The position numbers and the translations under genes are program-made. Below the pieces are notes generated by a model, which saw only the letters and a program-made list of their open reading frames with translations, had not been told where the DNA came from and ran no database searches. This document shows, one piece after another, positions 29,063-37,880 of a stretch of DNA of 64,000 nucleotides. How positions within the stretch are numbered: the stretch's first letter is position 1; each line of letters starts with the position of its first letter. The DNA comes from Obesumbacterium proteus (lineage in GTDB: Bacteria; Pseudomonadota; Gammaproteobacteria; Enterobacterales; Enterobacteriaceae). The stretch spans positions 3,906,001-3,970,000 of the forward strand of contig NZ_CP014608.1 of assembly GCF_001586165.1 (NCBI RefSeq). Direction: 5' to 3'.

Positions 29063-29107
29063 ATGAAAATTGTAAAACGACATTCCCCCTTAGGAGTAAG
29101 GAAATGA
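29063..29107 (+). CDS. Possible leader peptide coupled to the next gene
   Basis: ATG 29063 has AAGGA 7 nt upstream and encodes MKIVKRHSPLGVRK. Its TGA overlaps the ATG of the following gene (ATGA), the arrangement of translational coupling. It may be a coupled leader or chance. Confidence 0.3.
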   Translation: MKIVKRHSPLGVRK

Positions 29108-29391
29108 AAAATAGCCTGTGGAAAAAATACGATGAACTACTGGAAAGACAACCTGAATTACTTAATCTTGAACAAATAACCATTAATCTGAAGGAACTTC
29201 AGGAATATATAGCAAATGGAAATTCAGCAGCCTATGAGCTATTTGATGCTTTTGAAGTCATCCGGCAGGATGAAGTCGAGCAAACGATGGGATTTCGAGG
29301 TGTCCCGCGTGTGTTTCTTACTCAGTTAATTCTGCTGAGTAACGAATATTGTGAATCCCGTAGTTCATTAATCAATGATGAAATCGACTAA
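29104..29391 (+). CDS. Hypothetical small acidic protein
   Basis: The 95-residue acidic and mostly helical protein (MKNSLWKKYDELLERQPELL..., ending ESRSSLINDEID) has no domain I recognise. TAAGGA lies directly before ATG 29104 and GGAG a little further. It faces the restriction-modification operon and could be a small regulator or partner protein, but nothing in the sequence proves that. Confidence 0.6.
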   Translation: MKNSLWKKYDELLERQPELLNLEQITINLKELQEYIANGNSAAYELFDAFEVIRQDEVEQTMGFRGVPRVFLTQLILLSNEYCESRSSLINDEID

Positions 29392-29948
29392 TACTCCATA
29401 GGATAAAAAACCAATAACCTTCTGAGCTTATCTGTCAAAACTTGCTTGATATTCACTATTGCCCAGAGGGTTATCTACTCATCAAAAAAGCATAGGATAA
29501 ATGTTCAATTTCATCTATCACATCAAATTTGATGCGTCAGATTAACCACCAGTCAGAGAAAAATCACACGTTCGAAGATATGAAAATTACTCACTTCCAC
29601 CTGAAATAAAAAACAACGAAAGCAATATTTGTATCCCATTAAAAAAAAGCATGCCGCGCAAAATGCGATTAACTGATAACTTACCCTATCTTAAGGTCAA
29701 GCAGACTGTGGTTTACCGGACTGTCATTAGTACGGGCTTGTAGGGGGAAATTGATTCCATTAGCTCAATCCAGGATACAATCAGCAACCAGAAATTGCCT
29801 GCCTGTTGACCTTCAAAGCAAGTGGAATGGTCGGAGGATGTACAGATTGAGAAATTTCTCGCTGGCATCCTTGCCGGAGAATAGAAACGACATCATGAAG
29901 CTTTCTGGCACGCTCATACCAAAGATGTACTCACAACAACTCTTGCTA
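29392..29948. other. Gene-poor stretch with possible relic coding sequence
   Basis: No intact gene is convincing in these 557 bp. Around 29820-29940 the plus strand could encode WSEDVQIEKFLAGILAGE, a stop, then KRHHEAFWHAHTKDVL, which looks like a decayed protein-coding fragment of unknown family. Confidence 0.35.
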
Positions 29949-30380
29949 CTAAAATCCCATCTGCTCCCAGTTATCTTTCCAGCCAGCAATGCGTTTTACT
30001 GATATGGCGTGATGAGTTGATTCATCGTTTTGAGCACGGTGTCCGCCATGTTTATCCAGATAATCCAGATGAGCCTGATGAATGTCATTTCTAATCCAGG
30101 AGAGTGGCGTGATATAGAACGCATTGGGCTCCCGGCCAAGATCGATAAATACCCAGAACTCGCTGCCATTATTATCAACAACACTTTCAATACCGTAACG
30201 GGTTGATGTTTGCCAGGTCCCTGCCGTTTTGGCTCTGGTCATCACTTTGTGCGTTTTGCCATTCGGGGCAATAAAGGTGATAAACGGTTTATTGCCTTCT
30301 TTCTGAACGACAACATTGCTGGCCCCAAGGCTCTTGAGTTTTTGCACTACCGCTAACTGCCCTAATGCTGCTGTGGTCAT
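29949..30380 (-). CDS. Hypothetical protein downstream of the RM operon
   Basis: The 143-residue protein is not identified. Its second half (EFWVFIDLGREPNAFYITPLSWIRNDIHQAHLDYLDKHGGHR... then HHAISVKRIAGWKDNWEQMGF) has the layout of small restriction-linked proteins: a buried FxDLG strand, then IxxxH and a closing WKxxWxxMG. It lies 30 bp after the NucS-like gene in the same direction, so it probably belongs to the same operon as hsdRMS. Confidence 0.65.
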   Translation of the reverse strand: MTTAALGQLAVVQKLKSLGASNVVVQKEGNKPFITFIAPNGKTHKVMTRAKTAGTWQTSTRYGIESVVDNNGSEFWVFIDLGREPNAFYITPLSWIRNDIHQAHLDYLDKHGGHRAQNDESTHHAISVKRIAGWKDNWEQMGF

Positions 30381-30410
30381 ACTTTCCTCCAGTACGATTT
30401 ACAGATGTTT

Positions 30411-31517
30411 TTACTCAGACCGCTCGGCGTTCCAGCGGGGGAAACTGCGTTTGAGTTTATCGACGGTATGACGCCATTTCGGCGTGGTAGGCTTACAGAC
30501 CGTGTTCTGATTGCCGAAGAAACCGACCTCATTCACGGCTTCACTTTCTGCGCGGGTTTCCAGCCATTTCACGGGAACAAAATATTCTGATTTGTCAGGG
30601 TCATCAGCATTTTCACGATACCCGTCGCCAAATCTGAGTACGTCCATTGCCAGCTTTTCGCCGTGTTCCGTGTTAATGGTGAAGCTGCTCGCTGGTTCAA
30701 CAGCGCTCTGTACGATGCCGACGCCGACATAACCCGTTGCCGGGATTTTTGCCCAAATGCGGTCGCCTGGCTGAAGCTGTTTTAAGGTCTGGCTGTACCA
30801 GCTCCCACCGCCTGCGCTAATAAATCCGTAGCTGCGAGCCTCCTCCCAAACACGGCTGTTTGGATCGCCAAACGAAACGTAAAACTCGCCGTTCCAGGGC
30901 TCTTTTGCATTAGCGTTAGTGGCAGTGGCCTGTGCTGCGTTGGTTTGCGTTTCACTCGGGTCAATAAGCCAGGCGCGGCTTAAGAACTGCTCGTCTCCGT
31001 GCTGGAACACTTTGAAGAACAGGACGTTGATTGAGATACCATTCTTACTCAGGTAATCGACGATGCGTTCGGTAGAGGGGTCCAGCTCTGCTGCCACAAT
31101 GATGATTTGGTGCGACAGGTTGAGCGACTCTTCCTCCAACTCAGTATTAAAGCGCTGTCTGAACGCATCGCCCAGATTGCCGCCGCCGGAGAATTTTTCA
31201 TAAATCTGTGACAAACGATCGGCGGTTAAGTCATCCACCCAGGAAGCGTAATCCAGCGCCTGCGCGACTACTTCACGCGGCGTGCGGTCGCGTTTAAGCT
31301 CAATCAGGATCAGCGAGGCATCCGGCGCAATCGCCAACAGGTCGATACGCCCTTTGTCGAGTGTATTTTCCTGATGCCCGATAATCATCCACTGATCGGA
31401 GAGGATAGTGGGGTCGTTTAAAATCATCTTCTCCAGCAGTTGCTCGCTGGCGAGTTTGCTGATAGTTAGCGGCTGGGGATTCTCCCCTATCCGCCAGATT
31501 GCATGATGAACCGGCAT
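30411..31517 (-). CDS. NucS/DUF91-like nuclease domain protein linked to type I RM
   Basis: The 368-residue protein has an N-terminal PD-(D/E)XK-type nuclease region: KGRIDLLAIAPDASLILIELKRDRTPREVVAQALDYASW (about 55-95) supplies D and E-x-K of the core, as in the NucS/DUF91 group. The C-terminal half (about 215-368) is a separate domain with GFISAGGGSWYSQTLKQLQPGDRIWAKIPATGYVGVGIV, resembling EVE/ASCH-like nucleic-acid-binding folds; this is a tentative reading. It follows hsdS by 10 bp in the same direction. A remnant of a second copy lies at 37840-37880, so the gene was part of both islands. Confidence 0.75.
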   Translation of the reverse strand: MPVHHAIWRIGENPQPLTISKLASEQLLEKMILNDPTILSDQWMIIGHQENTLDKGRIDLLAIAPDASLILIELKRDRTPREVVAQALDYASWVDDLTADRLSQIYEKFSGGGNLGDAFRQRFNTELEEESLNLSHQIIIVAAELDPSTERIVDYLSKNGISINVLFFKVFQHGDEQFLSRAWLIDPSETQTNAAQATATNANAKEPWNGEFYVSFGDPNSRVWEEARSYGFISAGGGSWYSQTLKQLQPGDRIWAKIPATGYVGVGIVQSAVEPASSFTINTEHGEKLAMDVLRFGDGYRENADDPDKSEYFVPVKWLETRAESEAVNEVGFFGNQNTVCKPTTPKWRHTVDKLKRSFPRWNAERSE

Positions 31518-31527
31518 CGTCTGCTCC

Positions 31528-33237
31528 TTAGTTTAATGCTGCATCGGTGAGCGCATCTGCCAGGTGGAGCTGGGTTTGCCGGGTTGATTGCAAGACCATG
31601 TTAAGGTTGTCACACAGTGACATCAATTCATTGACTCTCTTTAATATCTTTTCTTGCTGTTTATGAGGAGCGAAGGGGATAAGCAGGTCATTTATATTTT
31701 TTAAATTGAGCCCTGGCTTTGCTCCATAACTTATATCTAAAAGAAGTTTTCGACCACCATGCTCACCAATTAACCAGGTGTGTATATATGTATTTATTGC
31801 TTTATACATCAATCTAATTAATGCAACATGTTGACTAACATAAGCATCTTCTAAATCTAAATCAACAATTGCCACTTTTGCAACATTACCACCAGTGATT
31901 GTCATTAATAGATCGCCGAATTCAACGCGCGTTCGTATTCCTTCCGTATTCAAAGGTAGTTTAACGTAAGCTCGATTATCAAACTCCAAACGATCAAATT
32001 TTATATCTTGAGATCTAATAAATATTGACCCTTCATCGGAATAAAATTGGTTCCACCCTCGTGAACCACTTGTTACGAATTCACATAAACTTCCCAACCT
32101 TACCCACTCCCAACCGATGGGCAATTCAAAAGGTATTTCCTCTTCACTCACTGGCGACAACGGTTTTTGCTTTTTGATTTTACCGTCTTTCACCAGTTGC
32201 GCTTTTTCCTGCTCAATATGTTTAAGCAGTTCAGAAGCAGGTTCGTCATTAGGATCTTGCGGTACCAGTTTACCCATTACTGCCAGTTGCAGAATGGTTT
32301 GTTTAAGCGCGTCAATGCTCGCTTCGGTGGTAAACAGCGTGTCGAAATGCTGACTAATTCGCGCCCAATTTTCAGCTAACTCTTCTGCATTTTGGCTAGC
32401 GGTCAGCGTTGTCAACAGGGTTTCGACAAGTTGCGAGTGGGCATCCAGGCTGGTCAGGGATTGCTGTTCCAGTTGATCGCAAAGTGACATCAGTTCGTTT
32501 ACTTTTGAACAAATGTTAAATTGTGTATTTAAGCTGGATAACGGTACTGGTATTGAAACTAATTTAGCTTGATTCAATTTTGGAACTGTTGTACCTGTTA
32601 TATATTCTGAGAGATCGGCTGCAGTCAGATAACAAGAAACAAATTCGTTTAATAAAACCGAATTGAATGGTTTGATTACATGAGCATGGTTATTTACCCA
32701 AACTTTACCTGAAATACAAAATGCCGTTTTATCACCTTTATTCCATTTAGCACCATCTTCACCGACCAAAACTAATTCATCATCAAAAATGTAGTCATCA
32801 ATATAATCAACAATACCAGAGGCTCCATAATATGGGTATTCACCTGATGAACGAGCTTCTTTTGTGACTGGTTTTCGTTGATGATCCAAAATTTCAACTA
32901 ACTGCCCCAACCGTACCCACTCCCACCCAACCGGCAGCTCAAAAGGCTTTTCATCCTCGCTAATTTCAGGTAGCGGCTTTTGCTTTTTAATTTTTCCCTG
33001 TTTCACCAGCTCAGCTTTCTCAGCCGCAACACGCTTTAACAGCTCAGAAGCCGGTTCATCAGTCGGGTCCTGCGGCACCAGCTTGCCACGCACCGCCAGT
33101 TCCAGGATCAGCTCACGCAGTTTCTTAATGCCATAGAGGTCGATTTTACCGTTACTGCCGCGCCCGGCGGTGGAGCGGGTTTGCAGGGCGGAAGTCCAGG
33201 TATCGATATGCTGGGTGATCAGTTGTTCAACGGCCAT
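31528..33237 (-). CDS. hsdS: Type IB restriction-modification specificity subunit HsdS (copy 1)
   Basis: The 569-residue DNA-specificity subunit has two target-recognition domains (about 105-245 and 380-535) separated by conserved helical spacers. The repeated block KLVPQDP-DEPASELLK...KIKKQKPL followed by LP-GWEWVRLG precedes each recognition domain (about 50-110 and 320-380). The N-terminus (MAVEQLITQHIDTWTSALQTRSTAGRGSNGKIDLYGIKKLRELIL) matches copy 2 almost exactly, but both recognition domains differ. Its ATG overlaps the hsdM stop by one base. Confidence 0.95.
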   Translation of the reverse strand: MAVEQLITQHIDTWTSALQTRSTAGRGSNGKIDLYGIKKLRELILELAVRGKLVPQDPTDEPASELLKRVAAEKAELVKQGKIKKQKPLPEISEDEKPFELPVGWEWVRLGQLVEILDHQRKPVTKEARSSGEYPYYGASGIVDYIDDYIFDDELVLVGEDGAKWNKGDKTAFCISGKVWVNNHAHVIKPFNSVLLNEFVSCYLTAADLSEYITGTTVPKLNQAKLVSIPVPLSSLNTQFNICSKVNELMSLCDQLEQQSLTSLDAHSQLVETLLTTLTASQNAEELAENWARISQHFDTLFTTEASIDALKQTILQLAVMGKLVPQDPNDEPASELLKHIEQEKAQLVKDGKIKKQKPLSPVSEEEIPFELPIGWEWVRLGSLCEFVTSGSRGWNQFYSDEGSIFIRSQDIKFDRLEFDNRAYVKLPLNTEGIRTRVEFGDLLMTITGGNVAKVAIVDLDLEDAYVSQHVALIRLMYKAINTYIHTWLIGEHGGRKLLLDISYGAKPGLNLKNINDLLIPFAPHKQQEKILKRVNELMSLCDNLNMVLQSTRQTQLHLADALTDAALN

Positions 33238-34709
33238 CAGTTCGCCCCCTTGTTGCCCGCCAATGCGGCACCAAGGATATCGCGCAACTGGTTACGCAGC
33301 TCGCTGATTTCCGCCTGCTGTGTCTGATATTGCGCCAGCAGTTCATCCGGGTCGTGGCTGATGGTTTCGCCCTGGTACGGGTTTTTGATATCGAGGTTGA
33401 AGTTGCGCGCAATGATGTCGTCGATGCTCACTTTCCACGCCTGGTTGTTCCCTACCCGGCTGGCAAAACCATCGGCTTCGCTGCCCCACCAGTCGATCTC
33501 GGTCTGGAATTCTTCAAACTTCATCGGTTTGGTTTTGCTGTAGTTCTTCACGCCATCCGGGTACGGGTGTTCATAGAACCAGATCTCTTTGGTCGGCTGG
33601 CCTTTGGTGAAGAACAGAATATTGGTTTTGATGCCGGTGTACGGGTTAAACACACCGTTTGGCAGACGCACGATGGTGTGCAGGTTGCACTCTTCGGTGA
33701 GCAGCTTTTTGATTTTGGTTTTAACACCTTCACCAAATAGCGTGCCGTCTGGCAATACCACTGCTGCACGGCCTTTATCGGCCAGCACTTCGATAATCAG
33801 TTGCAGGAACAGGTCGGCGGTTTCGCGGGTCTGCATTTCTGCCGGGAAGTTCTTCTCGATACCGTCTTCTTCGGTGCCGCCAAACGGTGGGTTGGTGACA
33901 ATCACGTCTAGCTGCTCATCCCATGAAGAAAGCGGTTTGTTGAGCGTGTTGTCATGGCGGATTTGTACCGGCACTTCAATGCCGTGCAGCAACATATTGG
34001 TGGTACACAGCAGGTGTGGAAGCTGTTTTTTCTCGACGCCGAAAATCTGCTTTTGCAGCGTTTTATGGTCTTCGGTGGTTTTAACGTAATGCTCTTTCAC
34101 ATGGTCGAAGGAACACGCCAGGAAACCGCCAGTACCGCAGGCCGGGTCCATAATCGACTCACCCAGTTTCGGGTCGATGCGGTTGACCATAAAGCGCGTC
34201 ACCGCACGCGGAGTATAGAACTCGCCCGCATTGCCCGCGTTTTGCAGGTCGCGCAGAATTTGTTCATAAATGTCGCCAAACAGGTGACGCTCGGAGCTGC
34301 TGCTAAAATCAATTTCATTGAGCTTGTTAATTACCTGGCGCAACAGCGTACCGTTTTTCATGTAGTTGTAGGCATCGCTAAACGCTTGCTTCACCACAAA
34401 ACCGCGCGGGTTTTTATCGATTGGCGCAATCATGCTTTTCAGGGTTGGGAACAAGTCATCATTCACAAACTCCAGCAGCTCATCACCGGTAATTCCTTCG
34501 CTGTTTGCCGCCCAGGTGCGCCATAGGTAACGTTTAGGGATCGGCAACTGGTAATCATCCTGCTCCAGTTCCAGCTCTTCTTCTTGAGTGTCAAAAATTT
34601 TCAGGAACAGCAACCAGGAAAGCTGGCCTAAGCGTTGGGCATCGCCATCCACGCCTGCGTCTTTGCGCATGATGTCCTGGAGGGATTTTATGACTGAGCT
34701 AATTGACAT
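33237..34709 (-). CDS. hsdM: Type IB restriction-modification methyltransferase HsdM (copy 1)
   Basis: The 490-residue N6-adenine methyltransferase has motif I MDPACGTGGFLAC (about residue 188) and catalytic motif IV TNPPFGG (about 271). The N-terminus (MSISSVIKSLQDIMRKDAGVDGDAQRLGQLSWLLFLKIFDTQEEELELEQ) is the hallmark of the EcoEI-type (IB) HsdM, which has the same length. Two HsdM with one HsdS form the methylase. It is nearly identical to copy 2 at 39596-41068. Confidence 0.96.
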   Translation of the reverse strand: MSISSVIKSLQDIMRKDAGVDGDAQRLGQLSWLLFLKIFDTQEEELELEQDDYQLPIPKRYLWRTWAANSEGITGDELLEFVNDDLFPTLKSMIAPIDKNPRGFVVKQAFSDAYNYMKNGTLLRQVINKLNEIDFSSSSERHLFGDIYEQILRDLQNAGNAGEFYTPRAVTRFMVNRIDPKLGESIMDPACGTGGFLACSFDHVKEHYVKTTEDHKTLQKQIFGVEKKQLPHLLCTTNMLLHGIEVPVQIRHDNTLNKPLSSWDEQLDVIVTNPPFGGTEEDGIEKNFPAEMQTRETADLFLQLIIEVLADKGRAAVVLPDGTLFGEGVKTKIKKLLTEECNLHTIVRLPNGVFNPYTGIKTNILFFTKGQPTKEIWFYEHPYPDGVKNYSKTKPMKFEEFQTEIDWWGSEADGFASRVGNNQAWKVSIDDIIARNFNLDIKNPYQGETISHDPDELLAQYQTQQAEISELRNQLRDILGAALAGNKGAN

Positions 34710-34783
34710 GTTTTCTTTCCGTTTTTAAAAAATGATGCCACCGGGAGCCGTAAGCGCCAGGTGGCAGAATAGTCGTTGGGTTA

Positions 34784-37219
34784 TCAGGCGGAGCGTGGTG
34801 GCAACTGGTAGATTTCGTTTTCCAGTTCGTTCACTGCCTCTTCGTAAGCCTGCTTGTTACCAAAGCTGCTTTTGATAATTTCCAGTGGGCGGCCCAGCGT
34901 GTCGAACGGTTTGAGCTTCAACACCTGAATATCTTCGATTTCCTGCACGCCTTCGTCAGCGTATTTATCCAGAAGCGTGTTTAACACGTTCTGTGCAGGC
35001 GCGGAATATTTGGTGAAATAGTTACGCTTGCGCACGTTGTTGGCACGTTCCTGGCGCGTGAGCGGCGGCTGGCCGTAAACCACATGGCAAAGTAAATCGA
35101 ACGGGTCGAGATCTTTACCCACCTCTTCGGCTAACACATCCCAAAGCACGCCCAGCTCTTGCAGCTCCGCAATGATCACCTGCTTGCGGTCGGCAGATTG
35201 CCATTTACGGGTGAAGTCATCAAGTGATGCGTAGTCTTTATCTTTTAGCAACGTTTTGCGGGTGTAATCCTGAAAGGATTCCGTGACCAGTTTGCCGTCT
35301 GCATCGTAATACTGAACGCGTTTCGCCAGCACTTTTACCGCAACGCCGTTAACGTGGAATTTGCGGATTTTGTTTTCGTCGTCTTCTTCGAAAGCGCCAG
35401 TTCCATCGCCTGATGTCGGGTCATACGTTGCAGGAGTTTCTTCCATCCCAGTAAACACTTCAGGCAATTCACTCTCTGGCGTGTCGTCTTCCAGCCGCTC
35501 GTCAAAATCAGAGTCCGGGTCGGTAATCTCTTCTGCCGTGGTACGAATCACTTTTTCCGGTACGCCGTCAAAACGTTCATCGGCAAACAGTTCGGTGGCT
35601 TTTTTGAAGTCGAGAATGGTGAACCATAGCTTGCCGTGTTTTTCGTTGATACGCGTGCCGCGCCCGATGATTTGCTTGAACTTGGTCATCGACTGAATGT
35701 TTTGATCCAGCACCACCAGCTTGCAGGTTTGAGCATCCACGCCGGTGCTCATCAACTCTGAGGTAGTGGCAATCACCGGGTAAGGCTTTTTAGGATTGAT
35801 GAAGTTATCCAGTTGCCCTTTGCCGATCTCGTCATCGCCGGTGATTTTCATCACATACTTTTCGTTCTTCTTCACCTGCTCCGGGTTCAGGTTGACGAGT
35901 GCCCGGCGCATTCGGTCGGCATGATCGATGTCGTTACAAAAGACGATAGTTTTATCCATCGGATTGGTGCGTTTTAAATAGTCGGTGATGGTTTGCGCCA
36001 CCAGCAGGGTGCGCTCATCAATCACCATGGTGCGGTCGAAATCTTTCTGGTTATAAATACGGTCTTCGATCAGCTCCCCGTGTTTATCCACCTGCCCTTT
36101 GGTCGGACGCCAGCCCTGCAAATCCACGTCGATATCCACGCGCACCACTTTGTAAGGGGCGAGGAAGCCATCTTCGATGCCTTCTTTCAGGGAATAGGTA
36201 TAGACCGGTTCACCAAAGTAGTCGGTACTGGAGACTTCTTCGGTTTCTTTCGGCGTGGCGGTGAGGCCAATCTGCGTGGCACTGCTGAAGTATTCGAGAA
36301 TTTCACGCCAGGCACTGTCTTCCGACGCGCTGCCACGGTGGCATTCGTCGATGACAATCAGGTCAAAGAAATCGGCCGCGACTTGTTTAAAGGCTTTCTG
36401 ATGTTCTTCCGGCCCGGTGATGGCCTGATACAGCGCCAACTGGATTTCATATGCCGGGTCGATGGTGCGCCCGGTGATTTTTGTCATCGCGCTGCCAAAG
36501 GGTTGGAAATCGTTAGTTTTGGTCTGATCAACCAGAATATTGCGGTCCGCGAGGAACAGAATGCGTTTCTTGTTTTTTGCTTTCCATAAACGCCAGATAA
36601 TCTGGAAAGCGGTATAGGTTTTCCCGGTTCCGGTCGCCATCACCAGTAATACACGTTTTTGTCCGGCAGAAACGGCTTCTATGGTTTTATTGATTGCCTG
36701 TAACTGATAGTAGCGCGGGGATTTCCCTGAATTGTCATCGTAGTAATCCTGGCTGATGACGGGCATTTGTTCGGTAGTAAAACCTTTCCAGGCGCAGTAT
36801 TTATCCCAAAGCTGTTCAGGGCTTGGGAAATCTTCTAGCTTGATTTCAGACTCAAGCTGCACAGGGTTGGTTTTATCGTGAAAGATAAAGCCATCACCGT
36901 TGGAGGCAAAAACAAAAGGCACATCAAGCAAGCGCGCGTAATCCAGCCCTTGCTGCATCCCTTTGCCAATCTCATGCTTATTGGCTTTTGCTTCTATAAC
37001 AGCAAGCGGTAACCCCGGTTTGTGGTAAAGCACAATATCGGCTGATTTCACCGTCAGGCGTGCCGCCAGTTTGCCGCGTACCACTACTTTGCCATCACGG
37101 AGTTTTACCTCCTGACGTATCTGCGTCATCACGTCCCACCCCGCGTCTTTAATCGCAGGCAGGATGAATTTGGTGATGATATCCGTTTCAGTCAGATTGG
37201 TTTTGTTCACGCCAGCCAT
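34784..37219 (-). CDS. hsdR: Type IB restriction enzyme motor/nuclease subunit HsdR (copy 1)
   Basis: The 811-residue subunit has an N-terminal nuclease domain ([26 protein letters not shown] near 80), an SF2 translocase core with Walker [14 protein letters not shown] (about 194), DECH in [16 protein letters not shown] (about 291), GLTATPKE and motif [24 protein letters not shown]. It translocates and cuts unmethylated DNA with HsdM and HsdS. It is the first gene of the operon, 74 bp before hsdM. Confidence 0.96.
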   Translation of the reverse strand: MAGVNKTNLTETDIITKFILPAIKDAGWDVMTQIRQEVKLRDGKVVVRGKLAARLTVKSADIVLYHKPGLPLAVIEAKANKHEIGKGMQQGLDYARLLDVPFVFASNGDGFIFHDKTNPVQLESEIKLEDFPSPEQLWDKYCAWKGFTTEQMPVISQDYYDDNSGKSPRYYQLQAINKTIEAVSAGQKRVLLVMATGTGKTYTAFQIIWRLWKAKNKKRILFLADRNILVDQTKTNDFQPFGSAMTKITGRTIDPAYEIQLALYQAITGPEEHQKAFKQVAADFFDLIVIDECHRGSASEDSAWREILEYFSSATQIGLTATPKETEEVSSTDYFGEPVYTYSLKEGIEDGFLAPYKVVRVDIDVDLQGWRPTKGQVDKHGELIEDRIYNQKDFDRTMVIDERTLLVAQTITDYLKRTNPMDKTIVFCNDIDHADRMRRALVNLNPEQVKKNEKYVMKITGDDEIGKGQLDNFINPKKPYPVIATTSELMSTGVDAQTCKLVVLDQNIQSMTKFKQIIGRGTRINEKHGKLWFTILDFKKATELFADERFDGVPEKVIRTTAEEITDPDSDFDERLEDDTPESELPEVFTGMEETPATYDPTSGDGTGAFEEDDENKIRKFHVNGVAVKVLAKRVQYYDADGKLVTESFQDYTRKTLLKDKDYASLDDFTRKWQSADRKQVIIAELQELGVLWDVLAEEVGKDLDPFDLLCHVVYGQPPLTRQERANNVRKRNYFTKYSAPAQNVLNTLLDKYADEGVQEIEDIQVLKLKPFDTLGRPLEIIKSSFGNKQAYEEAVNELENEIYQLPPRSA

Positions 37220-37492
37220 AGCAAAGCTCTCAACGGTGAAAGGTCAGCCCTGATTTTACACATAATGATGCGGTAGGTAATGACCTGAAACGATGTTTTG
37301 AGCCATTGGCACCCGGCAAACGAAATCAAAGATCACATCAAAATTGCAGCGACCTCTTTTTTGCAGCATGTTGTTGGCTTTGTTGTGCGCCAAAAGGACT
37401 TTTACACTGTTACTTGGTTCGTGTGATCAGCAGCGTAATAATTCCCGTGTTCTATTCTCGTCGGACTTAAACTGGGGCTACTCATGAACGTT

Positions 37493-37513
37493 TGATGGTA
37501 TCTGTGATGGTAC
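37493..37513. promoter_or_regulatory. Candidate integrase arm-type sites, right end
   Basis: TGATGGTAT at 37493 and TGATGGTAC at 37505 are 12 bp apart, the same motif and spacing as the pair at 22485/22497 near attL. Confidence 0.6.
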
Positions 37514-37565
37514 GCGGCAGTAATTAACCAATAATCTAGTTTGTTATCAATACCTTAAATATTCA

Positions 37566-37589
37566 TTCGATTCCTGCAGGGGACACCAT
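37566..37589 (+). repeat. attR of the argW island / attL of the second island remnant
   Basis: An exact 24-nt copy of the tRNA-Arg 3' end (TTCGATTCC... to CACCAT) ends the first island. The sequence just beyond starts an integrase remnant, so the site also marks the left end of a second, degraded island. Confidence 0.9.
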
Positions 37590-37733
37590 ATAAACCTCTT
37601 CTGAAGCCTACCGAAATCAATAATCCCCTCCTTCTTATCAGCAATAACCCCTTAGTTTTGACTATACGACATCAACCGATATCACCCCATTTTCACGTAA
37701 ATAAACGAGCGTTTGATGCCTTCGGGAGTACTT

Positions 37734-37859
37734 ATGCTGTTCAACAAAAATAAGGCCCGTAAAATACTCTTGGGTAAACGTCAGATAGCCACTGCAAAAG
37801 ACAAAGCCTATAAGCTCACAGGCGGTGGAGGATTCCCCCCCACACGCCAGATAGCATAA
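37734..37859 (+). pseudogene. Integrase N-terminal remnant fused to nuclease-gene remnant
   Basis: ATG 37734 starts 41 codons. The part KRQIATAKDKAYKLTGGGG resembles the N-terminal block of P4-type integrases (compare NAKPQNSDYKLTDGGSLYL in the intact integrase). After about 37833 the DNA instead matches, in reverse, the 5' end of the NucS-like gene (copy at 31480-31517), whose start codon equivalent here is changed from ATG to ATA. This marks a deletion junction near 37830-37840. Confidence 0.7.
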
Positions 37860-37880
37860 TGAACCGGTATCGTCTGTTTC

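Larger units (their letters stand above)
22350..37589. mobile_element. P4-type integrative island at tRNA-Arg(CCU)
   Basis: The 15.2-kb element is bounded by the 24-nt direct repeat and carries an integrase next to attL, an AlpA-like regulator, a P4-alpha-like primase/helicase and, as cargo, a type IB restriction-modification operon plus nuclease-like and unknown genes. No capsid, tail or conjugation genes are present, so mobility would depend on a helper. The order integrase, AlpA, primase is that of P4-like satellites. Confidence 0.9.
37220..37733. other. hsdR upstream region, island right end and junction with second island
   Basis: No intact gene is seen. The region holds the hsdR promoter area, the arm-like repeats at 37493-37513 and attR at 37566-37589. 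The part 37270-37470 resembles the DNA upstream of the second hsdR (about 43640-43841), including a shared CTATTCTCGTCG. Confidence 0.5.

Noticed and set aside
29751..30002. 83-codon plus-strand frame near the end of the 143-aa gene
   Set aside because: It has no known domain and overlaps the 3' end of the opposite-strand gene. The region looks like relic sequence.
33330..36589. Long plus-strand open frames opposite hsdM and hsdR
   Set aside because: They mirror conserved coding sequence on the minus strand, recur in both hsd copies and have no domain of their own.
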